Source: Pseudarcicella hirudinis (GTDB lineage Bacteria > Bacteroidota > Bacteroidia > Cytophagales > Spirosomataceae). Taken from it: a stretch of 64,000 nucleotides of DNA. Shown here piece by piece: positions 17,558 to 28,427 of the stretch. Where the stretch lies: the NCBI RefSeq assembly GCF_900115665.1, contig NZ_FOXH01000017.1, positions 1-64,000 of the forward strand, written 5' to 3'. Under the pieces are notes generated by a model. It was given only the letters and a program-made list of their open reading frames with translations. It was not told the DNA's origin and searched no databases. Each line of letters starts with the position of its first letter. The stretch's first letter is position 1. The translations under genes and the position numbers were made by a program.

Positions 17558-17587
17558 TTTTATAGTCTTATTTCTATCTAAAAAACT

Positions 17588-20104
17588 TTATTTATTCAAT
17601 CTAAGAATTCCGTAGATTGTAAAGAGTGTTCCTAAAGTTCCTGCAATTGTTGAAACTAAAATCTGAACCTGCTGCGGAGTCACCTCTCTGGTTGACTTAG
17701 GAACTACGATTTCAGAACCTGGTTCAATTTTTGGATAATTTGAAAAAATACCCAGAAAACTTCTCGTTCTGTCAACAGAACCATTGGCATAAATTACATA
17801 AGCACGTTTTCTGGCAGACATAGAAGTAAAGCCTCCGGCTTCAGCGATATAGTCTTTGAATGTTTTTTCTTTAAGGTATCTGGTAGACGTAGGATACAAT
17901 AGCTCACCCTGCATTCTGACCGTTTGCGGCTCTTTTGGTATTCTGATAATATCGCCGTCCTGTAATAAAAGATCGGCAAGCCCGTCAGGATTTTTTAACA
18001 CCTCAATCAGGTCAATACCAATCGACTGATCTGTTTCTTCCGCAATTGGTTCCAGTTCTACAGAAACTTTATTTGAATTATCCTGCAACTCACTTTGTTG
18101 CTTTCTCTTCAATTCTACTTCCTCCTTTGAAAGTTTCACCTTTCTGATCAGAGTAGCTCCGGCAGGATAAGCCTGAGCATTTAAACCTCCTGCTCTGGCA
18201 ATGAGGTCGGAAATTTTATCTTCTTTACTTATCAAAGCAAACTGCCCCGGTAATATTACCTGACCTTCCATTTTTACATATTGCTGCTTTTCATAGTTAG
18301 GGGAAGATCTGACAAAAATCTCATCAAATGGCTCCAGGACAAATTTAGAAGCTGTCTCATCTAAAGAAAGGCTCTTGCTGACTGCAAAGACTTTTCTTTC
18401 TCCGATTTGCGGAGTAATGGAAGAAACATCATATTTATCGACGTTTTTCTTTCTTCTTACTACTTCTATGATTCCGGTAGCAGCAGATTCAGATAGTCCG
18501 CCCGCTTTCAAAATCACATCTTCCACCGTCATATTTTTTACATAAGGATAATAACCGGTTTCATTTTCTTTCATATTTACTGCTCCCTGAATACGAACCG
18601 TAAAATCCTCCTCTAAATCCAGTTTGGAATAAACTACAATATTATCTTCTCTTTTCAATACCAGATCAGGGGTTTTTCCACTGATGATGTCCTGATAATT
18701 AATTGAAATTTCTTCTTTATGTAAATCCTCGCTCAAGCGGGTGATTGAAATCCTTCCCAGAAAGGCATCCTCCCGGAAGCCATCTGCGCGTTTAATCAAT
18801 TTCACCAGCGTCTGGTTATTGCTTACTGAATATTTACCCGGACGGAAAACAGCTCCTGACAAAGTAACTACATTCTCAAAACGAGTTACCAGTACGCCAT
18901 CCACAGTAATCAAATCTCCTGTTTTAGGCATAAAAGATGAGAGCAAATCTCCGCTTAAATCAGTAAGTTTTCGTTCTGTATCTGTGTATCTCAACACCTT
19001 AATCAACTGCCTGTATGCGTCAGGGGTAAAACCTCCTGCATATTCATTGATGATTTTTTCAAGAGACTCATTTGGCAGAATTTCAAAAATCGCCGGCTTT
19101 TTAACTTTCCCTTCTATCTCAATTCTTGATTTATACACGCCGACTTTCACAATATCCTGATCCTGTAAAGCAATATCGTTTCTTTGAATCCCGCTCGTCA
19201 GGAAGTCATATAAGTCAAGAATCGCAACAACTCTTTTATTTCTGATAACCTTGATATCACGGAATGTACCATTTTCATTCGGACCACCCGCCTGATAAAG
19301 TACATTCATAACTTTTGCCAGAGAAGGAACAGAATAGGTGCCCGGATTTATTACTTCACCCTGAACAGTAACTCTGATCGTTCTGATTGTTCCGAGTGAA
19401 ACTGTTGCCGTTGTATTTGAAGCGGCACCCTGATAATTTTTCAATCCTACATAAATCTGTGAAAGACGGTTAATGATTCTTGTTTTCGCTTCTTCTATCG
19501 TTAAACCTGAAACAAAAACGTTACCGACCAGTGGGATTTTAATGAAGCCGTCAGAAGTAACTGTAAGATTATAATGCGCTTCAGAATAGCCATTTATATC
19601 AATTAAAAGCTCATCATCAGCACCCAGAATATACCCTCTCGGGGAAGGCATACGTAAATTGGCTTCAAAAGAAAGGTTCTTATTATTAAAAATACTGTAG
19701 CCAAATATTTTCTTGCGAAGACTTAAAGTGGCAGAATCCAATTCAGTTTTTTCATTGTCAATAGTACTTTTCCTTGCCGCAGTTAATGAATCCGTCAAAG
19801 TTTTACCTTTGGCTGTTTCTTTCACTGTTCTGGTACCGGTAGCAGTTCCGGCAGCAGGTGTAACAGTCTGAGAACCACCGGTTGACCCTGAGCTTTTCAC
19901 CTGTTGTTTAATGCTGTTGATATCTATCGGAAGGCTTTGGGCAAGTAACTCATTATTCCATGAAAATATCGAAATCAGGAGGATACTTAAGATTTTATGG
20001 AATGAATTAGAGGCAAAACAACGTATATGATTGACTTTTAAATACTTAAAAAATAACTGGTAGTTGGACATACAACTTTCGTCTATGGTTTGAGAAGAAA
20101 ACAC
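17588..20104 (-). CDS. Outer-membrane polysaccharide export protein, Wza-like with multiple SLBB domains
   Basis: 838 residues. After a signal peptide (hydrophobic ILSILLISIFSW, likely cut after LAQ) there is a low-complexity linker rich in T, G and S (about 70-110), the Poly_export domain beginning YILGADDELLIDINGYSE, and then several SLBB domains (recurring VRIQGAVNMKENETGYYPYV-like units). A hydrophobic C-terminal segment (VSTIAGTLGTLFTIYGIL) is present. It is much longer than enterobacterial Wza, as is common in Bacteroidota. No lipobox is seen. The start could instead be the ATG 11 codons in (20071). It is the first gene of the long minus-strand block. Confidence 0.88.
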   Translation of the reverse strand: MFSSQTIDESCMSNYQLFFKYLKVNHIRCFASNSFHKILSILLISIFSWNNELLAQSLPIDINSIKQQVKSSGSTGGSQTVTPAAGTATGTRTVKETAKGKTLTDSLTAARKSTIDNEKTELDSATLSLRKKIFGYSIFNNKNLSFEANLRMPSPRGYILGADDELLIDINGYSEAHYNLTVTSDGFIKIPLVGNVFVSGLTIEEAKTRIINRLSQIYVGLKNYQGAASNTTATVSLGTIRTIRVTVQGEVINPGTYSVPSLAKVMNVLYQAGGPNENGTFRDIKVIRNKRVVAILDLYDFLTSGIQRNDIALQDQDIVKVGVYKSRIEIEGKVKKPAIFEILPNESLEKIINEYAGGFTPDAYRQLIKVLRYTDTERKLTDLSGDLLSSFMPKTGDLITVDGVLVTRFENVVTLSGAVFRPGKYSVSNNQTLVKLIKRADGFREDAFLGRISITRLSEDLHKEEISINYQDIISGKTPDLVLKREDNIVVYSKLDLEEDFTVRIQGAVNMKENETGYYPYVKNMTVEDVILKAGGLSESAATGIIEVVRRKKNVDKYDVSSITPQIGERKVFAVSKSLSLDETASKFVLEPFDEIFVRSSPNYEKQQYVKMEGQVILPGQFALISKEDKISDLIARAGGLNAQAYPAGATLIRKVKLSKEEVELKRKQQSELQDNSNKVSVELEPIAEETDQSIGIDLIEVLKNPDGLADLLLQDGDIIRIPKEPQTVRMQGELLYPTSTRYLKEKTFKDYIAEAGGFTSMSARKRAYVIYANGSVDRTRSFLGIFSNYPKIEPGSEIVVPKSTREVTPQQVQILVSTIAGTLGTLFTIYGILRLNK

Positions 20105-20424
20105 TAATTGCGAAATTAAATAATTCCTGTCATTTTAAAAAAAATGAGCTTTACAAGAACTAAATATTAAATGCAAAGTAAAGCAACTTTTGGCTATTTA
20201 TAACGACCGTTCCCTATATAAATTACTAAGCGGTAAAGAGATTATTGTAATTTTTACATTTAGAAAGGCTTTAATTCCATCTTTATTCTTTCTGATTACA
20301 GACTTGTTTCTGATCCCGGGAGTACCCTGAAAAGTAACTATTATTTTTAAATGTTTTGCAAGTGTCCAAAAACTGCGTTTTTTTGTATTTTTGTTAGTTA
20401 GTTCAATTTTACATTCAATTTTCT
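20105..20424. other. Divergent intergenic region between the polysaccharide block and parE
   Basis: A 320-base A+T-rich gap with no gene. It must hold the promoters of both divergent units. A good -7 box for parE is listed separately. On the minus strand only a near match (TACTTTG at 20174-20180, one base short of the consensus) is seen for the polysaccharide block. Confidence 0.5.
20386..20393 (+). promoter_or_regulatory. -7 promoter box of parE
   Basis: TATTTTTG matches TAnnTTTG and ends 31 bases before the ATG. No -33 box is visible at the usual spacing. Confidence 0.55.
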
Positions 20425-22308
20425 ATGGCAGAATCATCCAATAATCCCGTTCAATACACCGAGGATAGTATCAAATCGCTGGACTGGAAAGAGCATATCC
20501 GTCTGCGTCCGGGTATGTATATCGGAAAGTTAGGAGACGGTTCTTCAGCTGATGACGGTATATATGTTTTAGTGAAAGAAATCGTCGATAACTCTATCGA
20601 TGAACATATGATGGGTCATGGAAAAACCATTGAAATTAAGATTTCAGATCATCGGGTTGAGGTAAGAGATTATGGCAGAGGGATCCCTTTGGGTAAGGTA
20701 ATCGACTGTGTTTCAAAAATTAATACCGGTGGTAAATATGACTCAGGAGCCTTTCAGAAATCAGTAGGTCTTAATGGTGTGGGTACCAAAGCGACTAATG
20801 CTCTTTCTTCCTATTTCAAGGTACAGTCTTTCAGAGATGGTAAAACAAAATGGGCAGAGTTTTCAAAAGGTGAATTACTGGTTGAATCTCCGGATAACTC
20901 TGAAAGTACTAACCGGAGCGGAACACATATTCTTTTTGAGCCTGATAATACCATTTTCAAGAATTATCACTTTATTCCTCAGTTTCTGGAATCGCAAATC
21001 TGGAATTATGCCTATCTGAATGCGGGTCTGACAATTAATTTTAACGGTCAGAAGTATTTTTCTCAGAATGGTCTTCTTGATCTTTTGCGTAAAAAAACGA
21101 ATGAAGATGAAATCCGTTATCCTATCATTCATTTGAAAGGAAATGATATTGAACTGGCTATAACACATGCTAATCAATATGGAGAGGAATATTATTCTTT
21201 TGTAAACGGTCAGAATACCACACAGGGAGGAACTCACCTGGCTGCTTTCAGAGAAGCTTTGGTCAGAACACTCCGGGAATTTTATAAGAAAGATTTCGAC
21301 CCTTCAGATGTGCGTGCCAGTATTGTGGGAGCTATTGTTATCAGGGTTCAGGAACCTGTTTTTGAATCTCAGACCAAAACAAAGTTAGGTTCAAATAACA
21401 TGTCGCCGGATACGAACTCTCAAACAGTTCGCTCATTCATCGGAGATTTTGTCAAAACTACCCTCGACAATTTTCTGCATAAAAACCCTTCAACTGCCGA
21501 TGCTTTGCTAAAAAGGATTCTTCAGTCGGAAAGGGAAAGAAAAGATATTGCCGGAATTAAAAAACTTGCCAATGAAAGGGCAAAAAAGGCAAATCTTCAT
21601 AATAAAAAGCTAAGAGACTGCCGGGTACATCTTGATGATGAAAAAAATGACGGCCGCTACGATTCCACTTTGTTCATTACGGAAGGGGATTCTGCGAGCG
21701 GATCAATTACCAAATCAAGAAATGTGCAGACTCAGGCCGTTTTCAGCTTAAGAGGTAAACCGCTGAACTGTTTCGGACTTACTAAAAAGATTGTGTATGA
21801 AAATGAGGAATTTAACCTCCTCCAGCATGCCCTGAATATTGAAGATGGTCTGGAATCTCTGCGATATAATAAAATTGTAATTGCAACAGATGCCGACGTG
21901 GACGGAATGCACATCCGCCTGCTGATGATGACATTTTTCCTTCAATTCTTTCCGGATCTGGTGAGAAACGGCCACTTGTATATTCTTGAAACGCCTTTGT
22001 TCAGGGTAAGAAATAAAAAAGAAACCCGTTACTGCTACACTGACGAAGAAAGAAAAGAGGCTATTGAAAAATTAGGGCCAAAACCGGAAATTACCCGATT
22101 TAAAGGTTTGGGAGAAATCTCTCCTGATGAGTTTGGAAAATTCATCGGAGACAATATCCGTCTGGAACCTGTAATTCTTGAAAAAGACACGACTATTCCT
22201 AAAATACTGACTTACTTTATGGGCAAAAATACGCCTGAACGTCAGAGGTTTATTATTGAAAACCTTGTCATTGAAAAAGACATGGAAGATGTATTATTAA
22301 AAGTTTAG
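20425..22308 (+). CDS. parE: DNA topoisomerase IV subunit B (ParE)
   Basis: 627 residues. The GHKL ATPase domain shows RLRPGMYIG (28-34), the catalytic-type glutamate in [10 protein letters not shown] (51-60), RDYGRGIP and [17 protein letters not shown] for ATP binding. The TOPRIM domain shows [10 protein letters not shown] and [11 protein letters not shown] for magnesium. It decatenates and relaxes DNA together with ParC. The length and the opening [20 protein letters not shown] fit Bacteroidota ParE rather than GyrB, though the families are close. parC is not adjacent in the window; pheA follows instead. Confidence 0.88.
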   Translation: MAESSNNPVQYTEDSIKSLDWKEHIRLRPGMYIGKLGDGSSADDGIYVLVKEIVDNSIDEHMMGHGKTIEIKISDHRVEVRDYGRGIPLGKVIDCVSKINTGGKYDSGAFQKSVGLNGVGTKATNALSSYFKVQSFRDGKTKWAEFSKGELLVESPDNSESTNRSGTHILFEPDNTIFKNYHFIPQFLESQIWNYAYLNAGLTINFNGQKYFSQNGLLDLLRKKTNEDEIRYPIIHLKGNDIELAITHANQYGEEYYSFVNGQNTTQGGTHLAAFREALVRTLREFYKKDFDPSDVRASIVGAIVIRVQEPVFESQTKTKLGSNNMSPDTNSQTVRSFIGDFVKTTLDNFLHKNPSTADALLKRILQSERERKDIAGIKKLANERAKKANLHNKKLRDCRVHLDDEKNDGRYDSTLFITEGDSASGSITKSRNVQTQAVFSLRGKPLNCFGLTKKIVYENEEFNLLQHALNIEDGLESLRYNKIVIATDADVDGMHIRLLMMTFFLQFFPDLVRNGHLYILETPLFRVRNKKETRYCYTDEERKEAIEKLGPKPEITRFKGLGEISPDEFGKFIGDNIRLEPVILEKDTTIPKILTYFMGKNTPERQRFIIENLVIEKDMEDVLLKV

Positions 22309-22358
22309 TTTTTATCCCGATAATGGCCCGGCCAAAATCCAAAACGTTTAAAAAATAA

Positions 22359-23435
22359 GTGACTTTAGAAGATTTACGCAAACAGATTGATTCTTTGGAT
22401 GATCAGTTACTGAACATTCTCAACCAAAGAATGGAGGTTGTCAAACATGTTGGGGAACTCAAAAAAACAACCAACACTGTTATTTATCGCCCTGAAAGAG
22501 AAAAACAAATTATTGACAGGCTGGCAGAGCTTAGCAAAGGCTTAATGAGTCGCTCGGCCATTGAAGCCATTTATCTTGAGGTTTTTGCCGTTTCGAGAAA
22601 TCTGGAGCTTCCTGAGAGAATTGCCTATTTAGGACCTGAAGGAAGTTTTACGCATCAGGCTGCTGAAAGCAGATTTGGCGCAATGTCCGACTACCTGGCT
22701 TTACCCAGCATAAGATCGGTTTTTGAAAGTGTTGATACGGGCCGTGCCAGATTCGGGGTCGTGCCTATTGAAAATAACCAGGAAGGTATTGTGAAAGAAA
22801 CAATCGACTTTCTGAATGAGTCAGATCTCAAAATTGTATCTGAAGTGGCGATTCCGGTACATTTTACTTTCGCAACAAAAGCTGAGAAACTTTCAGAGAT
22901 TACAAGAATTTATTCAAAAGACATTGCTTTCGGACAATGTGAAAAGTTCCTGAATGATTATTTCGGAGGAAAAGACGAGGAGTTTTTCATTCAGGTTGAT
23001 TCTACTTCCAAAGCGGCTAAATTAGCTGAACAGGATCCGAAAGCTGCTGCTATTTGTTCGCATATTGCAGCAAAGCTTTTTGGTGTACCTATTCTGTTTG
23101 ACAATATTCAGGATTCCGCCCAGAACAGAACACGTTTCTTTATTATCGGTAAAGATTTTGTAAACCAGAGAAGCGGAAATGATAAAACCACGATCATCGT
23201 AAAACTTACTGATGACGGAAAACCGGGAACCCTGGTTAGATTTTTGCAGGACTTTGAAAGTCAGGGCATTAATTTAATTAAAATTGAAAGCCGCCCGGCT
23301 AAAGAGGGAGATAAATTCCATTTCTGGTTTCTGATGGAATTTGATGGTTATTTCATGGACGAAAATGTCCGGACCATTATGGAAAAACATGCCGGAGATA
23401 TTAAATGGTTAGGAAGTTATGTAAAAACTATTTAA
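22359..23435 (+). CDS. pheA: Bifunctional chorismate mutase / prephenate dehydratase
   Basis: 358 residues: an AroQ-type chorismate mutase domain (about 1-85, LRKQIDSLDDQLLNILNQRM), prephenate dehydratase (about 90-270, starting IAYLGPEGSFTHQAA, with the active-site phrase QNRTRFFII) and a C-terminal ACT domain (about 283-358) with the phenylalanine-binding motif IESRP. It makes phenylpyruvate for phenylalanine synthesis, and the ACT domain implies feedback inhibition by phenylalanine. The start is GTG; no ATG in frame fits the family start as well. It follows parE by 50 bases and ends at a strong terminator. Confidence 0.95.
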   Translation: MTLEDLRKQIDSLDDQLLNILNQRMEVVKHVGELKKTTNTVIYRPEREKQIIDRLAELSKGLMSRSAIEAIYLEVFAVSRNLELPERIAYLGPEGSFTHQAAESRFGAMSDYLALPSIRSVFESVDTGRARFGVVPIENNQEGIVKETIDFLNESDLKIVSEVAIPVHFTFATKAEKLSEITRIYSKDIAFGQCEKFLNDYFGGKDEEFFIQVDSTSKAAKLAEQDPKAAAICSHIAAKLFGVPILFDNIQDSAQNRTRFFIIGKDFVNQRSGNDKTTIIVKLTDDGKPGTLVRFLQDFESQGINLIKIESRPAKEGDKFHFWFLMEFDGYFMDENVRTIMEKHAGDIKWLGSYVKTI

Positions 23436-23448
23436 CCGAAACCTGATT

Positions 23449-23498
23449 AAAAAGAGCGGGCTGATTCTGTGTCAAAACAAAATCAGCCCGCTCTTTTT
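23449..23498. terminator. Strong bidirectional terminator
   Basis: Perfect 18-base arms (AAAAAGAGCGGGCTGATT and its complement) around a 14-base loop separate the convergent pheA and ribF genes. Confidence 0.92.
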
Positions 23499-23511
23499 GC
23501 AGCTCTTTTAC

Positions 23512-24438
23512 TTAATTAAGAATTTCCTTAATGAGCTCTTTATCTTTATTGATTTGTTCTTTCAGTGCCTCCAATCCATTGAATTTCTGCTCATTTCTCA
23601 CTTTCTGAACAAATTCAATGGTCAGGTTTTCTCCGTAAATATCCTGGTTGAAATCAAAAATATTTACTTCAATGGTTTGAAAAGTACCATCTACAGTCGG
23701 ACGGTTACCAATGTTCAGCATTCCTCCGAAAGACTGCTCATTATAAATTACTTTTACTGCATAAACCCCATCTGCAGGAATTAACTTGGAAATTTCCCTT
23801 ACCTGCACATTCGCAGTAGGGAAACCAATTGTTCTTCCCAATTGCTTACCCTTCACTACCAGTCCTGAAATGGCATATTTCCTTCCTAAAAAATGTTCCG
23901 CAGTCCTGACATCTCCCTCGCTGAGAGCCTTTCTGATTTTAGAAGAACTGACACCTACATTTTCAATGTCCTGACGGGAAATCTCCTCGATTTTGAATCC
24001 GTATTTACCTGCGTTTTTTTCCAGGTACTCAAATCCTCCTTCACGATTTCTTCCAAATCTGTGGTCATATCCGATAACCAGCTTTTTAGTACCGATACTG
24101 TCTATCAGAATTTTCTGGATAAATTCTTCTGAAGTAAGCTCCGAAAACTCTCTGGTAAAAGGAATAATAAGTAAATGATTTACCCCGTTCTGTTCAAGCA
24201 GTGCTATTTTCTCTTCCAGGGTAGAAAGTAATTTAACAGTCTGTGCTTCTGAGGCAATCACCGAACGCGGATGCGGGTAAAAGGTAATAACAACCGATTC
24301 ACCACCATTCTGATCTGCTACTTCTTTAAGACGCTTAAGTATTTTCTGGTGCCCCAGGTGAACTCCGTCAAAAGTTCCGCTGGTAACTACCGCATTCTCT
24401 AATTTTTGAAATTCCTGAATTCCGTGTGATACAATCAT
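23512..24438 (-). CDS. ribF: Bifunctional riboflavin kinase / FAD synthetase
   Basis: 308 residues from the preferred start MIVSHGIQEF; a start 17 codons upstream would add a basic tail not seen in the family. The N-terminal nucleotidyltransferase has GTFDGVHLGHQ and the phrase ITFYPHPRSV. The C-terminal flavokinase domain shows GRTIGFPTANV and a later NIGNRPTV. It phosphorylates riboflavin to FMN and adenylates FMN to FAD. It lies downstream of truB in the same direction, a common Bacteroidota arrangement. Confidence 0.95.
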   Translation of the reverse strand: MIVSHGIQEFQKLENAVVTSGTFDGVHLGHQKILKRLKEVADQNGGESVVITFYPHPRSVIASEAQTVKLLSTLEEKIALLEQNGVNHLLIIPFTREFSELTSEEFIQKILIDSIGTKKLVIGYDHRFGRNREGGFEYLEKNAGKYGFKIEEISRQDIENVGVSSSKIRKALSEGDVRTAEHFLGRKYAISGLVVKGKQLGRTIGFPTANVQVREISKLIPADGVYAVKVIYNEQSFGGMLNIGNRPTVDGTFQTIEVNIFDFNQDIYGENLTIEFVQKVRNEQKFNGLEALKEQINKDKELIKEILN

Positions 24439-24524
24439 TATCTGTATTTCTACTCTTTTCAAAAGAGTGATTTTCCGTAAAATTAACAAATTTAAGCAAA
24501 GATCGGCACGAAAAGGCCAACCTG

Positions 24525-25217
24525 CTACACTTTTCTGGCCTCCACAAACTGCTCTACCGTCAATGCATTTTTCACATGAAATTCTCCGATTCTTTCTCTT
24601 CTCAATACTTTTAAATATGCTCCCGAATTAAGAGAAAGGCCAAAATCACGCACCAGACTGCGGATATAAGTACCTTTGGTACAAACGATTTTAAAGTCTA
24701 TCTCCGGAAACCTCTCAGTATTTATTTCAAATGCTCTGATTTCAACTTCTCTTGATTTTATTTCAACATCAGCTTCTGTAAGTCCTTTTCTGGCCATTTC
24801 ATACAATCGCTTTCCTCCTACTGAAACAGCCGAATAAATCGGCGGAATCTGGGTAATTACACCCGAAAGTTTCGCTATCGCCTCATTCAGTTCTGTTTCA
24901 GTGATATGGTCTATCGGATACTCAGCATCAAATTCCGTTTCCAGATCAATAGATGGTGTTGTTTTACCCAATACCAGTATACCTGAATATTCCTTTTCCT
25001 GAGCCTGATAGCTATCTATCTGCTTAGTCATTTTTCCGGTGCAAAGTATAAGAAGGCCTGTGGCCAAAGGATCAAGTGTTCCTGCATGGCCTATTTTCTT
25101 AAATTTTCCGGCAAATTTCAACTTTTTCACCACATCAAAAGATGTCCATCTCAGGGGTTTATCAATTAAAATCACTTCTCCCGGATCCTGAACGGGCTGA
25201 TTCTTTTCCTCTGCCAT
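24525..25217 (-). CDS. truB: tRNA pseudouridine(55) synthase
   Basis: 230 residues with the catalytic aspartate D49 in [14 protein letters not shown], the [11 protein letters not shown] opening and the later [10 protein letters not shown] motif. It makes pseudouridine 55 in the T loop of tRNAs. The protein is short, lacking a PUA tail, as is normal in Bacteroidota. Confidence 0.96.
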   Translation of the reverse strand: MAEEKNQPVQDPGEVILIDKPLRWTSFDVVKKLKFAGKFKKIGHAGTLDPLATGLLILCTGKMTKQIDSYQAQEKEYSGILVLGKTTPSIDLETEFDAEYPIDHITETELNEAIAKLSGVITQIPPIYSAVSVGGKRLYEMARKGLTEADVEIKSREVEIRAFEINTERFPEIDFKIVCTKGTYIRSLVRDFGLSLNSGAYLKVLRRERIGEFHVKNALTVEQFVEARKV

Positions 25218-25249
25218 ACAACTAAAAAATCTGTTTTTCCAAAAATGAA

Positions 25250-25279
25250 AACCTCACAGGTTATAAAACCAGTGAGGTT
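25250..25279 (-). terminator. Hairpin between uppP and truB
   Basis: Arms AACCTCACAGGTT and AACCAGTGAGGTT with one mismatch and a four-base loop; on the minus strand it is followed by TTCATTTTT. It may separate the uppP-ftsX unit from truB-ribF. Confidence 0.6.
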
Positions 25280-25400
25280 GAAAATGTATTAAAAACCCCG
25301 GATTTCTCTCAGAAAATTACGGGAATTGAAACCTTATTTCAGACTTACTTTCATAGTTTAAACTGTGTTCAACTTTCAAAAGTTTCCTGATCTTTTAGCG

Positions 25401-26195
25401 CTAAACTATTTCCAGTTTAAAGCCACTTACCAAAAGAATTAAAATGATAATTCCTACGACGATTCTGTAAATACCAAAAACCTTAAAACCGTATTTGGTA
25501 AGAAAATCGATAAAGAATTTTATCGCAAGCATGGCTACAATAAAGGCTACTACATTACCAACTGCCAGCAATTGAATCTGCTCTCCGGTAAGGCTTCCTC
25601 CGTCTTTGTAAAAATCCAGCAATTTCTTTGCTGTTGCAGCAAACATAGTCGGGACAGCCAGGAAAAATGAAAATTCAGCGGCCGCTTTTCTGCTCAGTTT
25701 CTGGCTCATTCCTCCTACAATTGTGGCACCGGAACGGGAAACACCAGGAATCATGGCGATACATTGAAAGAAACCTATTTTTAAAGCCGTCAGAAAGTCA
25801 ATCTCATCAGAATCATCTATTCTTACCTTTTTAAACCAGCCATCTACAAACAGCAGTAAAATTCCTCCTACCAGCAAGGAGATCGCTACTCCCACCGGAC
25901 TTTCAAGGAGAGCATCAATTTTATCACTGAAAAGCACGCCGAAAATGGCAGCAGGAATAAAAGCGACAACCAGTTTTATATAAAAGCTGATCGAACGGAA
26001 AAATCTCCTGAAATAAAGTACAACTACCGAAAGTATGGCACCTAGCTGAATAGCAACTGTGAAGAGTTTTACAAACGGATCAGAGGCAATGCCTGCAAAA
26101 GAGGAATATAAAATCATATGACCTGTTGAAGAAATCGGTAAAAACTCAGTAATTCCTTCAATGATCGCTAGGATAATGGCTTGAATAAAGTTCAT
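25401..26195 (-). CDS. uppP: Undecaprenyl-diphosphatase (UppP/BacA)
   Basis: 264 residues, polytopic. It has the conserved [19 protein letters not shown] (11-29) with the catalytic-type glutamates, and the second motif [12 protein letters not shown]. It recycles undecaprenyl pyrophosphate to the monophosphate carrier used for peptidoglycan and for the surface glycans encoded elsewhere in this window. It sits next to DUF3098 and ftsX, as usual in this phylum. Confidence 0.96.
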   Translation of the reverse strand: MNFIQAIILAIIEGITEFLPISSTGHMILYSSFAGIASDPFVKLFTVAIQLGAILSVVVLYFRRFFRSISFYIKLVVAFIPAAIFGVLFSDKIDALLESPVGVAISLLVGGILLLFVDGWFKKVRIDDSDEIDFLTALKIGFFQCIAMIPGVSRSGATIVGGMSQKLSRKAAAEFSFFLAVPTMFAATAKKLLDFYKDGGSLTGEQIQLLAVGNVVAFIVAMLAIKFFIDFLTKYGFKVFGIYRIVVGIIILILLVSGFKLEIV

Positions 26196-26271
26196 TAACT
26201 TATACAGAAATAAAAGTAGTGTGATAGATTTTCAGAAATTCAGGTCAAATGTAGAAACCAAATTTCAATAA

Positions 26272-26478
26272 TTACTCACTTTTCTTCAGAATAGCAAAAA
26301 ACTCAAAAACAAACCCGCCCATTACTACGATTGGTCCTAATGTTAGCCCCAAAAATCCAAAACCAAATTCTTCTTTATCAAGTGTCATAATAAAAAAGCC
26401 GACAAATATTATCGCAATTCCGATAAGCATCATGGTATAATTGCTCTTGCCAAATGGAAGTTTCTGTTTCTCAGACAT
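26272..26478 (-). CDS. DUF3098 family small membrane protein
   Basis: 68 residues from MSEKQKLPFGKSNYTMML, with two membrane segments. The stretch LPFGKSNYTMMLIGI and the place between uppP and ftsX mark the DUF3098 family. Its function is unknown, and constant linkage with ftsX hints at a link with cell division or envelope growth. A further upstream ATG would add 13 residues but is unlike relatives. Confidence 0.85.
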   Translation of the reverse strand: MSEKQKLPFGKSNYTMMLIGIAIIFVGFFIMTLDKEEFGFGFLGLTLGPIVVMGGFVFEFFAILKKSE

Positions 26479-26530
26479 GTTTGAAAATTTAATATTAAAT
26501 ATTTTTAAAAGAATCAATGTTATAACTTAA

Positions 26531-27412
26531 TCAGTGAAGATCATCCAACGACAATCTCAGGTAGCGATCTACAGACTGGAATGTACTTACCACTCCGATT
26601 AAAAGTCCTAAAATCAATACCACACCTGTGAGCATCAGCATTTTTACGGGTTCCTGCAAAACAGCCAGTTCCGCAACTTTATACACGGCAAACTGTTGGG
26701 AAGCAAAAAGTAAAGCACAGGCAATAAATCCACTTATCAGTCCTTGAATGGCACCTTTTATGACAAATGGTTTTCTGATAAATCCATTTGTAGCTCCAAC
26801 CAATTGCATACTTCTGATCAGCATTCTTTGTGAATAAAGTGAAAGTTTGATCGTGTTATTAACCAGAATTATGATGATAAATAACAGAAGTCCTACAAAA
26901 ACCGAAAGGACCATATATATCTTGGAAATGTTTCTGTTTACTTCATCCACGAAATTTTCAACATATCCCACTTCATGAACTCCTGAAATTTTCTCAAGTT
27001 GGTTTTTGATATTTTTCAGGTTTTTTTCCGAAAAGTATTCTTCTTTCACTTTCACAGAATACAAATCATGCAGGGGGTTATTATTTCCCAGAAGTTTCCT
27101 GAAATCTTCTCCCGACTCCTTGATAAAATCCCGGGCAGCCACCTCTTTGGAGGTAAAATTAATCTGGGGAGAATTATTCTCAACCAGTACAAAATCGTTT
27201 TTGGCAACCTGTTTAAAAATCGAATCCAGTTTCGCAGAAGTCAGTCCATTTTCAAGATATACCTGGATCTCAACATTTTGCTTCACAAGTCCCGTCAATT
27301 TTCGGGCATTGAGCGTTAATAAGCCGCAAAGTCCGATTAGAAAAAGTGCAATCGTGAGACTCACGATAACCATTCCATTGGGCGAATTGCCAAGTCTTTT
27401 AGGTTTTGCCAT
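26531..27412 (-). CDS. ftsX: Cell division protein FtsX
   Basis: 293 residues from MAKPKRLGNSPNGMV; the ATG 11 codons upstream is less likely. The layout is that of FtsX: TM1 (about 15-35), a periplasmic domain (about 40-170) and three C-terminal membrane segments with the QRMLIRSMQLVGATNGFIRKPF loop. With FtsE it controls peptidoglycan hydrolases at the septum. ftsE is not in the window, which is usual in Bacteroidota, where ftsE and ftsX are often apart. Confidence 0.92.
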   Translation of the reverse strand: MAKPKRLGNSPNGMVIVSLTIALFLIGLCGLLTLNARKLTGLVKQNVEIQVYLENGLTSAKLDSIFKQVAKNDFVLVENNSPQINFTSKEVAARDFIKESGEDFRKLLGNNNPLHDLYSVKVKEEYFSEKNLKNIKNQLEKISGVHEVGYVENFVDEVNRNISKIYMVLSVFVGLLLFIIIILVNNTIKLSLYSQRMLIRSMQLVGATNGFIRKPFVIKGAIQGLISGFIACALLFASQQFAVYKVAELAVLQEPVKMLMLTGVVLILGLLIGVVSTFQSVDRYLRLSLDDLH

Positions 27413-27550
27413 TTTATCCGGTTTTCGAAGAAGATAAGTCGCCAATATGGCTGTAAGCGGTTATTGACTGATGCAAAAATACGATTTTATTTAAATTTTT
27501 ATCGGAAAGGACATAAAATGCTAAACCATTTAACGCTTTTTAACAAAAAA

Positions 27551-27570
27551 GACACGTTACATAACGTGCC
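27551..27570 (-). terminator. Terminator of the bifunctional nuclease gene
   Basis: On the minus strand GGCACGTTA pairs with TAACGTGTC and is followed by six T. Confidence 0.75.
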
Positions 27571-27579
27571 TTTCATCTT

Positions 27580-28173
27580 TTAATTTCTTCTTTCGAGTTC
27601 ATCCCGGATTTTTGCTGCTTTTTCATACTCCTCATTTTCCAGTGCTTCTTTCAGCATCTTATTTAATTCATCTACCGGATTTTCTTTTAAAGCTTCGCTT
27701 AAAGACTTAGGCGGAACCAGATCTTCTTCAAATTCATCATTGGTTTCCTGGGTCTCAGCAGTTTCATTAATTGAAATTCCTGCTTCCGACAATACACTTT
27801 CATAGGTATAAATCGGTACATTAAATCTTAATCCTATGGCTATGGCATCTGACGGACGGGCATCTATTGAGGTATCCTTTAAGCCATCAGAACAGTGAAT
27901 TTTAGCAAAAAAGACTCCTTCCCTGATATCAGTAATTACAATTTCAGTAATTGTATAATGGAATGTTTTGGCAAATGATTTAAATAAATCATGTGTCATC
28001 GGACGGTTAGGCTCAATTTTTTCAATTTCAATTGCTATAGCCTGCGCTTCAAACATCCCGATGATAATAGGTAAACGACGATTACCATATTCTTCTCCTA
28101 AGACCAAAGCAAAAGATCCTGTTTGTGATGAACTTGGTGAAAGTCCCAGAATTTCTAATTTAATTTTCTCCAC
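27580..28173 (-). CDS. Bifunctional nuclease (DUF151) family protein with UVR motif
   Basis: 197 residues. The N-terminal DUF151 domain (about 1-130) carries LPIIIGMFEAQAIAIEIE and DARPSDAIAIGLRF, typical for the family, which has reported RNase/DNase activity. A linker with acidic residues follows. The C-terminus (about 162-197, MLKEALENEEYEKAAKIRDE) is a UvrB/UvrC-type motif. It appears to be a single-gene unit with its own terminator. Confidence 0.9.
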   Translation of the reverse strand: MEKIKLEILGLSPSSSQTGSFALVLGEEYGNRRLPIIIGMFEAQAIAIEIEKIEPNRPMTHDLFKSFAKTFHYTITEIVITDIREGVFFAKIHCSDGLKDTSIDARPSDAIAIGLRFNVPIYTYESVLSEAGISINETAETQETNDEFEEDLVPPKSLSEALKENPVDELNKMLKEALENEEYEKAAKIRDELERRN

Positions 28174-28427
28174 TTTTTGTTTTTTTCTTTTCCTGCAAAG
28201 ATATAAACCTACTTTTTTTAAAAAAAGTTTTTATTCTTCCCTTCTAAAAAACTGTCAGAAATAAATGTTTTTGATAAACGGAGCAAAACTTTCAAAAATC
28301 AATGAATACCAGAAACAAATGACTGTCTCAGAAACCTGTTTCAGAAAATTTTATAACATTCTATGAAAAAAATATAAGCATAATCTCTGTAATTAATGCC
28401 GACCTTTGTATCCGGTAAATCAGTCTT